This document shows, piece by piece, positions 1-8,402 of a DNA stretch of 15,189 nucleotides. Below the pieces are notes generated by a model. The model was given only the letters and a program-made list of their open reading frames with translations. It did not search any database and was not told the origin of the DNA. The translations under genes and the position numbers were made by a program. Position 1 is the stretch's first letter. Every line of letters starts with the position of its first letter. Source of the stretch: an uncultured Spirochaetales bacterium (GTDB lineage Bacteria > Spirochaetota > Spirochaetia > Sphaerochaetales > Sphaerochaetaceae); contig CAKQJZ010000048.1 in the NCBI GenBank assembly GCA_934247875.1, positions 1-15,189 on the forward strand, in the 5' to 3' direction.

Positions 1-100
1 CAGAAAAAAACGCAAGACATCGATTTTGAATATTTATTCATTGCATTAGGGCGCTAACAGACTTTTGCAATTTCCTCGAAAATCTGATAATTTTAGAAAA

Positions 101-125
101 GATGACTGGCATCGCGCCAGTCATC
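101..125 (-). terminator. Intrinsic terminator of the Na/Pi cotransporter gene
   Basis: A perfect 10-bp inverted repeat, GATGACTGGC / GCCAGTCATC, is separated by a 5-base loop. Read on the minus strand it is followed by TTTTCTAAAATT, which is the U-rich side of an intrinsic terminator. It begins 4 bases past the TGA stop of the minus-strand gene, so it almost certainly ends that transcript. No T-run follows on the plus strand. Confidence 0.85.
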
Positions 126-129
126 TCTG

Positions 130-1824
130 TCAGTCTCTATTCATTGCATATGCAGACTCTGCAATGTTGAGTGCGTAGTCGCTTATATGCTCTAAGTTTC
201 TGATTACTTCTAAATAAAGCATCTCTGCTTTTACCTGGCAATCAGGGCGAGAGAGATTGTCGTGGCACTTGTTTCTGAGTACTGTGTGAACTCTGTCACT
301 CTCTATCTCGATGTTCTTAGCAGCCATCATCTCTTCTTTGGAAATAGCAGAGCCAAGGTTCTTGGTTACAAGTGCTAAGAAAGAAGATGTGAGTTCATTG
401 TACTTTTTTAGCTCTTCATCTTCCCTCGCTGTATATTTAAGGTTGTCATATGCCTTTGATTCTGTAAGCTTCGCAAGGTTATAGATGCTATCTGTGATAG
501 ACTCTGTCTCGTCTATTATTCTTATCATCTTATTCAGCTGAAGTGCGCTTGTAGGAGTTCCTGAGTCCTGAAGCATCTTAACGCAGAAGTTTATAAGCTC
601 TTCCTGCATATCATCAGCGTAGCTTTCCTTTTTCTTGAGTTTCTCAATCGTCTTTTCGATGTTGTTGTTCTCTGAAATGCATATAGACATATATTCATCG
701 AACATATCACGAGTGAGTGCACCCATCTTCTCAATCTCGTCTGCAACTGCAAGCATATACACCTCCGGTGAGTCTACACGAGCAGACGCCAGATACTTGA
801 AGTGATATTTCTCATCTTCTCCATTTGATTTATCTGGAACTATTCTCTCGATAAGCTTTGCAAATGGCTTTATGAATGGGAAGAATATGATTGAGTTTCC
901 AATGTTGAATACGCTATGGAACATAGCAAGGAAAGCTGGAAGTGAGTTGGTAAGTTCTTTTCCTGTGAATGTGAAGATATCACCTGGAGTGATTTTGTTT
1001 ACAAAAATCATCATTGGCTTGAATAGTATTATTGCTATCAACGAGCCTATGACGTTGAAAAGCGTATGCGCAACAGCTGTTCGCTTTCCGTTTGTGCCTG
1101 TTGAGAATGAAGCGAGAAGCGCTGTGATAGTTGTTCCGATGTTCTGGCCAAGACATAGCGCACATGCAGCCCAGACTCCAATCCAGCCATTGTAAGCCAT
1201 AGTGATTGTTATGGCCATTGTAGCAGCAGATGCCTGTACTATTGCTGTTATGATTGCACCTACAACTACACATACTAATAGTGATGACAGTGAATCATTA
1301 TTGAATTTTGATAGGAAATACAGAATGTTCTGATGTTCTGAAATATCAGGCATTGATGACTGAAGGTAATAAAGACCTAAAAACAGGAAACCAAAGCCTA
1401 ATAGGATTTCTGCGCATTCACGTCGTTTGGTGCTGCTTGAGAACAAGAAAGGAAGAGAGAGGGCAACAGCTCCAAGTGAGAGTATTACTATGTCCATCTT
1501 GAAGCCAAGAAGCGCAACAATCCAGCTTGTTACTGTTGTTCCGATGTTCGCACCAAATATTACTCCAATGGCTTCGACTAAATTCATCAGACCTGCATTT
1601 ACAAAAGAAACGACCATAACTGTGGTCGCTGATGAGGATTGAATTACCATTGTAAGGAGTGTTCCAGTAAGAATAGCCATAACTCTGTTTGAAGTCATTG
1701 CTTTCAGAATTGTCTTTAGCTTGTTGCCTGCACTTTTCTGAAGACCATCAGATAAAAGCTTCATGCCATATATGAATAGCCCAACAGAGCCAACAATCTT
1801 GATTATAGTTATTAAAACGCTCAT
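130..1824 (-). CDS. Na+/phosphate cotransporter family protein with C-terminal PhoU domain
   Basis: Inner-membrane phosphate transporter of the NptA/YjbB type (PF02690 duplicated, plus a PhoU-like tail). With the start at 1824 it is 564 residues. The two inverted Na/Pi repeats are visible: QSSSATT at about 62-68 with GANIGTTVTSWI at 91-102, and QASAATMAITI at about 197-207 with GQNIGTTITALL at 226-237. These are the family's substrate/Na+ signature segments. Hydrophobic segments fill residues 1-325. Residues 350-560 are charged and helical, as in PhoU, and probably cytoplasmic. The frame is open up to an ATG at 1866, but the extra 14 residues (MYLTFICFYGFNKG) do not resemble the family, whose members start about 13 residues before GLFIYGMKL. 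Neither start has a well-spaced ribosome binding site (AAAGG lies only one base before 1824). The gene is monocistronic, divergent from prs, and has its own terminator. The family call is firm, while the transported ion is inferred from the family. Confidence 0.9.
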   Translation of the reverse strand: MSVLITIIKIVGSVGLFIYGMKLLSDGLQKSAGNKLKTILKAMTSNRVMAILTGTLLTMVIQSSSATTVMVVSFVNAGLMNLVEAIGVIFGANIGTTVTSWIVALLGFKMDIVILSLGAVALSLPFLFSSSTKRRECAEILLGFGFLFLGLYYLQSSMPDISEHQNILYFLSKFNNDSLSSLLVCVVVGAIITAIVQASAATMAITITMAYNGWIGVWAACALCLGQNIGTTITALLASFSTGTNGKRTAVAHTLFNVIGSLIAIILFKPMMIFVNKITPGDIFTFTGKELTNSLPAFLAMFHSVFNIGNSIIFFPFIKPFAKLIERIVPDKSNGEDEKYHFKYLASARVDSPEVYMLAVADEIEKMGALTRDMFDEYMSICISENNNIEKTIEKLKKKESYADDMQEELINFCVKMLQDSGTPTSALQLNKMIRIIDETESITDSIYNLAKLTESKAYDNLKYTAREDEELKKYNELTSSFLALVTKNLGSAISKEEMMAAKNIEIESDRVHTVLRNKCHDNLSRPDCQVKAEMLYLEVIRNLEHISDYALNIAESAYAMNRD

Positions 1825-1906
1825 ACCTTTATTAAAGCCATAAAAGCAAATGAATGTTAAGTACATCGTCGGACTTTGTTCAAATATTCTTTCTCGTTAA
1901 ACATTC

Positions 1907-1934
1907 TTGAAGCAATCTTAATAAATGGTATAAA
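1907..1934 (+). promoter_or_regulatory. Candidate promoter of the prs operon
   Basis: TTGAAG (1907-1912) and TATAAA (1929-1934) are spaced by 16 bases, close to a sigma-70 promoter. Transcription would start near 1941, only about 5 bases before the prs ATG. That would give an almost leaderless mRNA, and indeed no good Shine-Dalgarno sequence precedes prs. The assignment is by motif only, in AT-rich DNA where chance matches are common. Confidence 0.3.
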
Positions 1935-1945
1935 GTGAAAGTACC

Positions 1946-3223
1946 ATGAGCATCATTAAACCACATAAACTTGGAATCATAGCTGGTCCAGGTTCTGAGT
2001 ATTTTACAGGAAAAGTAGTAAAGCATTTGCGCCGTCTTTACATTGATAGATACGAAAAGCTATCAGAAGCACTTACTAAACGACATGATATCAGTGCAGA
2101 GCAGCTGCTGAAGGATGTTACATTCATTGAAGATCTTGATTCAAGAAAGATTCCTACAGGTAAGCTCCCTACATCATTCCATTGCCCTGATCTTACTATC
2201 AACGTAAAGTATACTAGATTTGCTAACGGAGAGGAAAAGGCTGAGATCATCGATCCAGTACGTGGCCTCAATGTCTACATCATTCATGATGTATCCAATT
2301 GCGCACCTATAAAGGTTGCAGGACTTGAAGAGCCACAGCCAATCAGCGTCAATGACCACCTGATGTTCCTCTTTACAACAATCAATGCTGTAAAGCTTGC
2401 TGGAGCAGAGTCTGTTACATTGGTACTTCCAACATACCCATATGCACGACAGCATAAGAAAGCATCTCGTGAAGCGCTTACTGCTAGTATGTTCGCTCAT
2501 TTCTGCGAAAACCTCGGTGTTAGCAGAATCATAACACTCGATATCCACTCACGCGAGATCGAGAACTCATTCACAACATGTCACTTAGAGAACCTCCATG
2601 GCTCTTATCAGACACTTATGTGCCTGAGAAAGCTTATCGATTTCTCTGATCCTGACCTTGTTGTTGTATCTCCAGATACTGGTGCAGTTTCCAGAAACAA
2701 GTTCTATGCGCAGGGCCTTCATAGACCACTTGCAGTACTTTATAAAGAGAGAGATTACTCTGTTGTTTCAAAGGATGCTAAGCACTCTAATATCAAGAGC
2801 ATCAACCTCCTAGGTGATGTAAAGGGCAAGACTGTTCTTATGGCAGATGATATGATCGCAACTGGCGGTACAATGATCATTGCTATGCGCGAGCTTATGA
2901 ACAGAGGTGCTAAGAAGATCATCTGCATGGTTTCTCTTCCATTCTTCAATGGCAATGCTATTGAGAACTTCGATGCAGCTTATAAGGAAGGCGTCTTCTG
3001 GCGTATCATCGGAACTAATGGTGTTTACCAGGGTAAGGGACTTCTTGAGAAAGAGTGGTTCGTACAGGCAGATGTTACAGAGCTCTTTGCTCGTGTTATT
3101 TCACGCCTGCACCATGGCAGAAGCATTTCTCCTCTCCTTGATAACAGAAAGTTCATTCAGAAGCTTATTGATGTTTCTCAGGCGTCCTCTTCAGCTCCAA
3201 TCCCAGAAGATAATGCTGAATAA
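1946..3223 (+). CDS. prs: Ribose-phosphate pyrophosphokinase (PRPP synthetase), expanded form
   Basis: Transfers pyrophosphate from ATP to ribose-5-phosphate to make PRPP for purine, pyrimidine, His, Trp and NAD synthesis; cytoplasmic. It has 425 residues against the usual 310-320. Recognisable parts in order are an N-terminal strand (KLGIIAGPGSEYF, 8-20), RFANGEE (91-97, in place of RFSDGE), PYARQHKKASRE (165-176), TLDIHSREIENSF (197-209, with the metal-binding His201), a catalytic-loop K-x-R (Lys267, Arg269), INLLGDVKGK (286-295), the PRPP loop DDMIATGGT (301-309) and a C-terminal segment ending GRSISPLL (391-398). About 50 extra residues (roughly 35-85) are inserted after the first strand, and a tail follows 399. 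The PRPP loop has Ala305 where most Prs proteins have Asp (DDMIDTGGT). ATG 1946 is the first possible start and fits the family N-terminus. The ribosome binding site is poor. It is the first gene of the operon, with the aminotransferase following after 14 bases. Confidence 0.9.
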   Translation: MSIIKPHKLGIIAGPGSEYFTGKVVKHLRRLYIDRYEKLSEALTKRHDISAEQLLKDVTFIEDLDSRKIPTGKLPTSFHCPDLTINVKYTRFANGEEKAEIIDPVRGLNVYIIHDVSNCAPIKVAGLEEPQPISVNDHLMFLFTTINAVKLAGAESVTLVLPTYPYARQHKKASREALTASMFAHFCENLGVSRIITLDIHSREIENSFTTCHLENLHGSYQTLMCLRKLIDFSDPDLVVVSPDTGAVSRNKFYAQGLHRPLAVLYKERDYSVVSKDAKHSNIKSINLLGDVKGKTVLMADDMIATGGTMIIAMRELMNRGAKKIICMVSLPFFNGNAIENFDAAYKEGVFWRIIGTNGVYQGKGLLEKEWFVQADVTELFARVISRLHHGRSISPLLDNRKFIQKLIDVSQASSSAPIPEDNAE

Positions 3224-3237
3224 GTGAGGTAAATGCT

Positions 3238-4446
3238 ATGCAGATGTCAAATAGAATTTCAGGCTTTCAATGTTCGCCTATTCGCCGCTTGGTCCCATAT
3301 TCAAGAGCTGCTGAAAAGAATGGTATTCATGTAATACACCTTAATATCGGACAGCCAGATATCAAGACTCCTGTAGAGGCTCTAGATGCGATTCATAACT
3401 ACAATGAAGAGACTATCGCATATGGACTATCGGAAGGAGAGTTCAAGCTACGACACGCGATGCTTGCCTACTATAAGAAATTTGGCATCACAGATTTAAC
3501 AGAAGAAAACATCGTTATTACAACTGGAGGCTCAGAGGCAATTCTATTTGCGCTAATCACTCTATGTGACCCATATGATGAGTTCATCATCCCTGAGCCT
3601 TATTATACTAACGTTGCAACTTTTGCTAACGTTGCTATGGTAAATCTACGCCCAGTAACATCTTCTTCATCAAATGGTTTTGTACTTCCATCTATTGATG
3701 CATTTGAAGACAAGATCAATAAGAAGACTACTGGCATTCTCTTATGCTCTCCAAATAACCCTACAGGTCATATTTATACAGAGAAAGAACTCAAAGCACT
3801 CTTAGAGCTTTGCAAGAAGCATGATATCTTCCTCGTTGTTGATGAAGTTTATAGAGAGTTCTGCTATGACGGAAGATCGTTTACAAGCGTGCTTTCCTAT
3901 CCTGAGTATGCCGATAGAGTCATTTGCATTGACTCATTCTCAAAGCGATTCTCAATGTGCGGCTCTAGAATCGGAGCTATCGTTACAAAGAATCAGGACT
4001 TCATTTCAAATGTAATGAAGATGGCTCAGGCTCGTCTTTGCCCACCTGCAGTAGAGCAGGAGGCTGCAGCTGCTGCGCTTACAGCTCCAGATGAATACAT
4101 TGAAGAAGTTGTAAAGCAGTATGAGAGACGCAGAAATGTACTTGTTGAAGCACTTCAGAAGATAGAGGGCGTCAGAGTAAACATGCCTAAAGGTGCTTTC
4201 TACTTTGTCGCAGATTTGCCAGTTGATGACGCTGAGAACTTTGCTCTATATATGCTTAAAGACTTCAACTGGGAAGGAAACACAGTCATGTTTGCTCCTG
4301 CTGAGGACTTCTATTGGACTAAGGGTCTTGGCAAACAGCAAGCACGATTTGCTTATGTAATCGATGAAAAGGAATTGAAATTAGCTGCTAAATGCCTTAA
4401 AGAGGGCCTCAAGGCATATAGAAGAGATGTAATGCACATACAGTAA
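3238..4446 (+). CDS. PLP-dependent aminotransferase, class I/II (aspartate aminotransferase-like)
   Basis: Fold-type I aminotransferase, which moves an amino group between an amino acid and a 2-oxo acid using pyridoxal phosphate; cytoplasmic. It has 402 residues, the normal length for the family. Visible signatures are NIGQPDIKTP (36-45), TTGGSEAI (95-102), SPNNPTG (171-177, with the substrate-carboxylate Asn), VDEVYREF (201-208, with the Asp that contacts the PLP pyridine nitrogen), and SFSKRFSMCGSRIG (233-246). In the last, Lys236 is the Schiff-base lysine and Arg244 a phosphate ligand. The start at 3238 has GAGGT 7 bases upstream; a second in-frame ATG at 3244 is too far from it. It follows prs by 14 bases and precedes the large unknown gene by 9, so it is within the operon. 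The substrate is not decided by sequence. An aspartate- or broad-specificity enzyme is most likely. Confidence 0.9.
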   Translation: MQMSNRISGFQCSPIRRLVPYSRAAEKNGIHVIHLNIGQPDIKTPVEALDAIHNYNEETIAYGLSEGEFKLRHAMLAYYKKFGITDLTEENIVITTGGSEAILFALITLCDPYDEFIIPEPYYTNVATFANVAMVNLRPVTSSSSNGFVLPSIDAFEDKINKKTTGILLCSPNNPTGHIYTEKELKALLELCKKHDIFLVVDEVYREFCYDGRSFTSVLSYPEYADRVICIDSFSKRFSMCGSRIGAIVTKNQDFISNVMKMAQARLCPPAVEQEAAAAALTAPDEYIEEVVKQYERRRNVLVEALQKIEGVRVNMPKGAFYFVADLPVDDAENFALYMLKDFNWEGNTVMFAPAEDFYWTKGLGKQQARFAYVIDEKELKLAAKCLKEGLKAYRRDVMHIQ

Positions 4447-4455
4447 GGAGCCGAT

Positions 4456-7400
4456 GTGGACAAGCTTTTTTCCGACTTAGATAGTCTTTCGCTGATGTCT
4501 CTAGAAAAGGCAGAGAAGAATCTTCGTGAAATCAGAACTTACATTGAGAATGATTTTCAGGGAATCGCAAGGCTGATGGAAGCCTACCATCCATTAGAGA
4601 TCCTTAGACGCTCTCTTTGGACAGTCTATGATAATGAGCACAAAAAGAAGGATGAGTTTACACTCGCTTATTATCGCTTAATACCAGTTCTCCTTCAGTC
4701 TGTGCTGGTATCAACACACTATAAAAAAGAAAACTTCAATAGAAACAGAATGGTAAAGAGCAGAGATTACGATAGAATCCTTGCTCTTTGTCTTGATGTA
4801 CATAGACGTCTCTTAAGACTCATAGATTGCAAGACAGCTATAGAGCTTAACAAAGGCACAGTTGTCAAAGCTGATGCAGAGCGCTACAGAACTAATCTCT
4901 TTAAGCTCTTCTATCCTCCAAAAGAGAATAGCGAGAGAATCGAGAGCATCTACTATGTATTCGATGCTTATGCGACAGGAGAGGATAAGAAGATTGAAGA
5001 GCACTTTGGCGTAAAGGGCCAAGAGCTCTCCAAAGGCCTCAAAGACATTGCAGATAAATCTCTTACTGCGATTGAGAACTTAAGCATAGAAATCAAGGCA
5101 TTCAGAGCAGAAGTTGAGCTACTAGTTGCCCAGCGCAGGGAAGACTCTCGTTATAAGACGATGAGCGAAGAAGATCTGACAAAGCTTATTATCAGAGAGA
5201 ATAAGTGGAAAGTAAGATCCCAGACACTTGCTTCTTCTCGTGATGACTTTGATTTATTCCGTCCAGAGTTCTTCTCATCTCTTCCTCTTTCAGCTTATAG
5301 TGCTGTATCAGCTGAGCCAGGAACACTTGATTTATACTCATACCTTGAGAAGGGGCTATGGCCTGCTTCTCTTAAGCCATTTGTAACATTTGGGGCATTT
5401 ACATTCACATTCCTAGGCTCTCATGCAATAAGCTACGGAAATAGAATGCTGCTCGAGAGCCTTGGAACCAATGACGTTCCATCTCGTACAGCTCAATATG
5501 CGCTCTCATTGCTATTCAATCCAACAGATGTTGTTGATGTATATTCATTTGATGGGAATAAGATTGATTTGTTTGTGCTTCCTACAATGCTTGAAGTCAA
5601 TCCTTATCTCTATCCAGAGCGCTTCTCTAGAAGACTCCATGATAAGAATGAAGAGAAGAATAGGAAAGCCAAAGCGGGGCATTCTCTTTTAATCGTAGAC
5701 CCTGATGTTCTTGATAATGAGATTAAACCACTTGGTGAGAATGCTTTCTACACATCAGCTGCATGTCTGCTGCGTGCTATAAGAACCAAAGAGGGAATCA
5801 GAGATGTTCACCATACAATCTTTGGAACTATAGAGTATCCAGAAGGTGTGCAGGAATATGATGAGGCACTCCTAGACTCAGAACTCGATAGTTCAGAGCC
5901 TCTTGAAGATGAGCTTCTTGATGACTATACAAGCGATGAATATGAGTATGCTGAGGATGAAGAGCTTCTTGAAAAGAAAATAAGCGAAAAAGAAGCTAAG
6001 CTCGAAGAAGAGCCTGAAGACTTAGAAGCAAAAGATAGAACAGAAGAACTCAAAAGACTTAAGAATATCTACGAACTCACACCTGAGATTGTTAAGAAGG
6101 AAGAAGAGGAAGAGAAAGAGAGAGAGCCTTTTGAGAATGAGCTTGATGAAGTCGAATATCAGAATGAAGAAGACTACAGCGATGTAGATGATGTAGAGTC
6201 TGAAGATGAAGAACTCTATGATGAAGTTGAAAAAGAGGATGTCTATCAAGAAGATGAGCCAGAGGCAGAACCAGAGGCTAATGAAGACCCATCTCAGCTC
6301 AACTTCCTTGATCTCCTTGATGACGATTATCCAGAAGAAAAAGAACTGACAAATGAACTTATCGAAGACGATGAGAAATCATTTGAAAAAGATGAAGAAA
6401 AGGCAGAAGCGCTCGATAAAGAATACAGTGACTATGTCGATGCTGATGAGTATGAAGACCTTGAAGCAGAGGACGGTGAAGCTCCTGAAGAGACAAAAAC
6501 CTCTGAAACTTCAGAACCTCAAACTACTGTAGAGCCAGTATCAGACGAGGAACCAGTAACTGAAGAACCTGTAACTGAAGAACCTGTAACTGAAGAGCCA
6601 GTTGCAGATGAACCAGTTGCTGAAGAACCAGTTGCAGATGAGCCTGTTGCAGATGAGCCTGTTGCAGATGAGCCTGTTGCAGATGAGCCTGTTGCAGATG
6701 AGCCTGTAGTTGATGAGCCTGTAGTTGATGAAAAAGCATCTGTAGCTAAATGGATTTCATTCTTCAATGATTATAGTCCTAATGAGGATGATTCTACTGA
6801 ACCAACAGAAGAACCTGCAGAAGAACCTGCAGAAGAACCTGCAGAAGAACCTGCAGCTCAAGAGAAAGATCTTCTTGATGGTACTCCTAATGAAGAGCAT
6901 CCACATCTTACACCTGCGGATGAAGAGCTCATTGAAGAAGGATTCAGAAGAGAGGGTAATGGTCTCTATGTTATGACAGGGTCAAGCAATTATGATTTCT
7001 TCCCTCCAACAGAAAGCATTGATGAAGAAGCAGATCAAGCTTCTGAGGAATATGCAGAAGAAGAACCATCTGATGAAGAGATAGAAGAGATCTTGAGAGA
7101 AGATTCCATTGAAGAAGAAAAGAAGCTCAGTCCTGAAGATATGATAGAGGAAATTGAGATTCCAGAGCTTGAAGAAGATGAGAATGAGAAGCTTCTTGCA
7201 GAGCTTACTGGTGCACTTTCAGATATCGTAAAGACTCTTGGCTGCTATGATGGTAAGTTTGTCTCATTCCTGAAGAACTCAGATAAAGACATGCTGAACT
7301 ATCTCAACACTATCATTGAGTCAAGCTGGAAAAAACAGCAAGTTGATCATAAAGATAAGCTATTCTCTATCTATGACTACTCTATCTCTGTTCTTCTTGC

Positions 7401-7632
7401 AGACTCTCCTGTAAGAGATGAGCTAAGACTCTCTGAACTTCTCAACAATGCAGGTGCTGTTATGTATTCTAAAGATGCATCTGAGTGGACTGCTCTTATT
7501 CTATACATCAATGAAGAATATAAAGTTGAAGAAGCTTCTGAGACTACATTCAATAGAGAATCTTTCTCCTCATCTGATTGGAAGAGAATCGTCAATATCG
7601 GGGAGATTCTAAAATCCAGGAGCAAGAAATGA
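4456..7632 (+). CDS. Large acidic repeat-containing protein of unknown function (1058 aa)
   Basis: I do not recognise this protein. It starts with GTG at 4456, with AAGGAG 5 bases upstream; the nearby ATG at 4454 is in another frame. There is no signal peptide or membrane segment, so it is probably cytoplasmic. Three parts are visible. Residues 1-465 look folded and helix-rich at first (many Leu/Lys/Arg up to about 260), then more globular (FRPEFFSSLPLSAY, TFTFLGSHAISYGNRM). Residues 466-912 are extremely rich in Glu and Asp, with no long hydrophobic stretch, and are probably disordered. They contain twelve five-residue units (VTEEP/VADEP/VVDEP, residues 701-760) and four EEPA units (785-800). 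One short less acidic island (EEGFRREGNGLYVMTG) lies near 831-846. Residues 913-1058 again look folded (ELTGALSDIVKTLGCYDG, then helices). The stop overlaps the next start as ATGA, implying translational coupling. Its place among metabolic enzymes gives no clear function. The reading frame is continuous and well supported. Confidence 0.85.
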   Translation: MDKLFSDLDSLSLMSLEKAEKNLREIRTYIENDFQGIARLMEAYHPLEILRRSLWTVYDNEHKKKDEFTLAYYRLIPVLLQSVLVSTHYKKENFNRNRMVKSRDYDRILALCLDVHRRLLRLIDCKTAIELNKGTVVKADAERYRTNLFKLFYPPKENSERIESIYYVFDAYATGEDKKIEEHFGVKGQELSKGLKDIADKSLTAIENLSIEIKAFRAEVELLVAQRREDSRYKTMSEEDLTKLIIRENKWKVRSQTLASSRDDFDLFRPEFFSSLPLSAYSAVSAEPGTLDLYSYLEKGLWPASLKPFVTFGAFTFTFLGSHAISYGNRMLLESLGTNDVPSRTAQYALSLLFNPTDVVDVYSFDGNKIDLFVLPTMLEVNPYLYPERFSRRLHDKNEEKNRKAKAGHSLLIVDPDVLDNEIKPLGENAFYTSAACLLRAIRTKEGIRDVHHTIFGTIEYPEGVQEYDEALLDSELDSSEPLEDELLDDYTSDEYEYAEDEELLEKKISEKEAKLEEEPEDLEAKDRTEELKRLKNIYELTPEIVKKEEEEEKEREPFENELDEVEYQNEEDYSDVDDVESEDEELYDEVEKEDVYQEDEPEAEPEANEDPSQLNFLDLLDDDYPEEKELTNELIEDDEKSFEKDEEKAEALDKEYSDYVDADEYEDLEAEDGEAPEETKTSETSEPQTTVEPVSDEEPVTEEPVTEEPVTEEPVADEPVAEEPVADEPVADEPVADEPVADEPVADEPVVDEPVVDEKASVAKWISFFNDYSPNEDDSTEPTEEPAEEPAEEPAEEPAAQEKDLLDGTPNEEHPHLTPADEELIEEGFRREGNGLYVMTGSSNYDFFPPTESIDEEADQASEEYAEEEPSDEEIEEILREDSIEEEKKLSPEDMIEEIEIPELEEDENEKLLAELTGALSDIVKTLGCYDGKFVSFLKNSDKDMLNYLNTIIESSWKKQQVDHKDKLFSIYDYSISVLLADSPVRDELRLSELLNNAGAVMYSKDASEWTALILYINEEYKVEEASETTFNRESFSSSDWKRIVNIGEILKSRSKK
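6556..6735 (+). repeat. 15-base tandem repeat, 12 coding units (V-x-x-E-P)
   Basis: Twelve consecutive 15-base units lie in frame inside the acidic gene. They encode VTEEP three times, VADEP, VAEEP, VADEP five times, VVDEP and VVDEK. Five central copies (6631-6705) are identical at the DNA level, GTTGCAGATGAGCCT, while the flanking copies differ by a few bases. Identity of synonymous positions indicates recent expansion by slippage or unequal recombination rather than protein-level selection alone. Unit length is a multiple of three, so copy-number change keeps the frame. Confidence 0.95.
6808..6855 (+). repeat. 12-base tandem repeat, 4 coding units (EEPA)
   Basis: Four exact copies of GAAGAACCTGCA lie end to end and encode EEPA four times at residues 785-800 of the acidic protein. 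They sit about 70 bases after the 15-base array. As there, complete DNA identity suggests recent duplication. Confidence 0.93.
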
Positions 7633-8402
7633 CAAAAGAAGAGTTAAGGCTGCGTCTTGATAAAGCCCTTGAAGTTGCATCACACGCAGCTGAATATCTT
7701 CTTAGCCATGAGGCACTAAGAAATACGATAAGCGTTAAAGCTGTCAATGATTATGTGACTATTGCTGACAAGAATTCTGAAGCCTTGATTGAGAAAGAGC
7801 TAAAGGATGCTTTTCCGAGCGATTCGTTTTATGGAGAAGAAAGCGGCAAGCATGGAGAAGGGGATAATCTCTGGATTATTGACCCTATAGATGGAACTGT
7901 AGATTTCATCAACAGTTTCCCTTGTTATACTGTATCAATAGCATTCAAAGACAAAGATGGCATTGAGCTTGGTGTTGTAATAGTGCCAAGACAGAATGAA
8001 GTCTTTTATGCAATGAGAGGTGAGGGTGCATTCTTAAATGGAAAGCGTATAGCAACAGATGAGAATGCAGAGCTTAAGAGATCCCTTGCTATCTTAGTGC
8101 CACCTCATAGAATCCATAGCTACCTTGATAGCTACATGGCGAAAATGCGCCAGCTTTATGAAGTAGTATCAGATGTGAGATCTATTGGGTCTGCAGCACT
8201 TTCTCTATGCTATGTAGCATCTGGCAGATGTGATATGTACTATGAGATGGGCTTGCATCTCTATGATATTGCAGCTGGTGCGCTTATCTTAGAGGAAGCA
8301 GGCGGAAGCATCAAATATGTAAATCCAGATGAAGACTTCCTGGAAATCGTAGCTTCATCTGAAAAGAATCATTCGAAATATCTGGAGATTATCTGTGATT
8401 AA
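7629..8402 (+). CDS. Inositol monophosphatase family protein
   Basis: Mg2+-dependent, Li+-sensitive-type phosphomonoesterase (PF00459). Family members hydrolyse inositol-1-phosphate, fructose-1,6-bisphosphate or 3'-phosphoadenosine 5'-phosphate. The protein has 257 residues, the usual length. Metal-site motifs are GEES at 69-72 (Glu70) and WIIDPIDGT at 82-90 (Asp85, Asp88). The C-terminal signature is LYDIAAGALILEEAGG, with Tyr in place of the common Trp. The frame is open to 7578, but ATG 7629 has AGGAG 6 bases upstream, overlaps the previous stop as ATGA, and gives the normal family N-terminus. The next gene's GTG overlaps its end by 8 bases. It lies in the middle of the prs operon, and the substrate cannot be told from sequence. 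Clearing a phosphorylated by-product (for example PAP) is a possibility, not shown. Confidence 0.88.
   Translation: MTKEELRLRLDKALEVASHAAEYLLSHEALRNTISVKAVNDYVTIADKNSEALIEKELKDAFPSDSFYGEESGKHGEGDNLWIIDPIDGTVDFINSFPCYTVSIAFKDKDGIELGVVIVPRQNEVFYAMRGEGAFLNGKRIATDENAELKRSLAILVPPHRIHSYLDSYMAKMRQLYEVVSDVRSIGSAALSLCYVASGRCDMYYEMGLHLYDIAAGALILEEAGGSIKYVNPDEDFLEIVASSEKNHSKYLEIICD

Noticed and set aside
61..77. ACTTTTGCAATTTCCTC is matched 16 of 17 in inverted orientation at 15097-15113, near the two ends of the window.
   Set aside because: A match of this size is close to chance expectation for 15 kb of AT-rich sequence. The window ends are arbitrary and nothing mobile lies between, so it is not a credible element boundary.
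6519..6767. Minus-strand open frame encoding a Thr-Gly-Ser-Ser-Ala repeat protein.
   Set aside because: It is the antisense image of the 15-base array in the acidic gene; a repeat without stops opens several frames at once. There is no ribosome binding site or independent evidence.
6556..6855. Tandem repeats as a CRISPR-like array.
   Set aside because: The units are directly adjacent with no spacers, are in frame inside a coding gene, and have no cas genes nearby.
7578..7628. Longer N-terminus of the IMPase protein starting at 7578.
   Set aside because: It would overlap the acidic gene by 55 bases, whereas ATG 7629 has AGGAG at ideal spacing, an ATGA junction, and matches the family's N-terminus.
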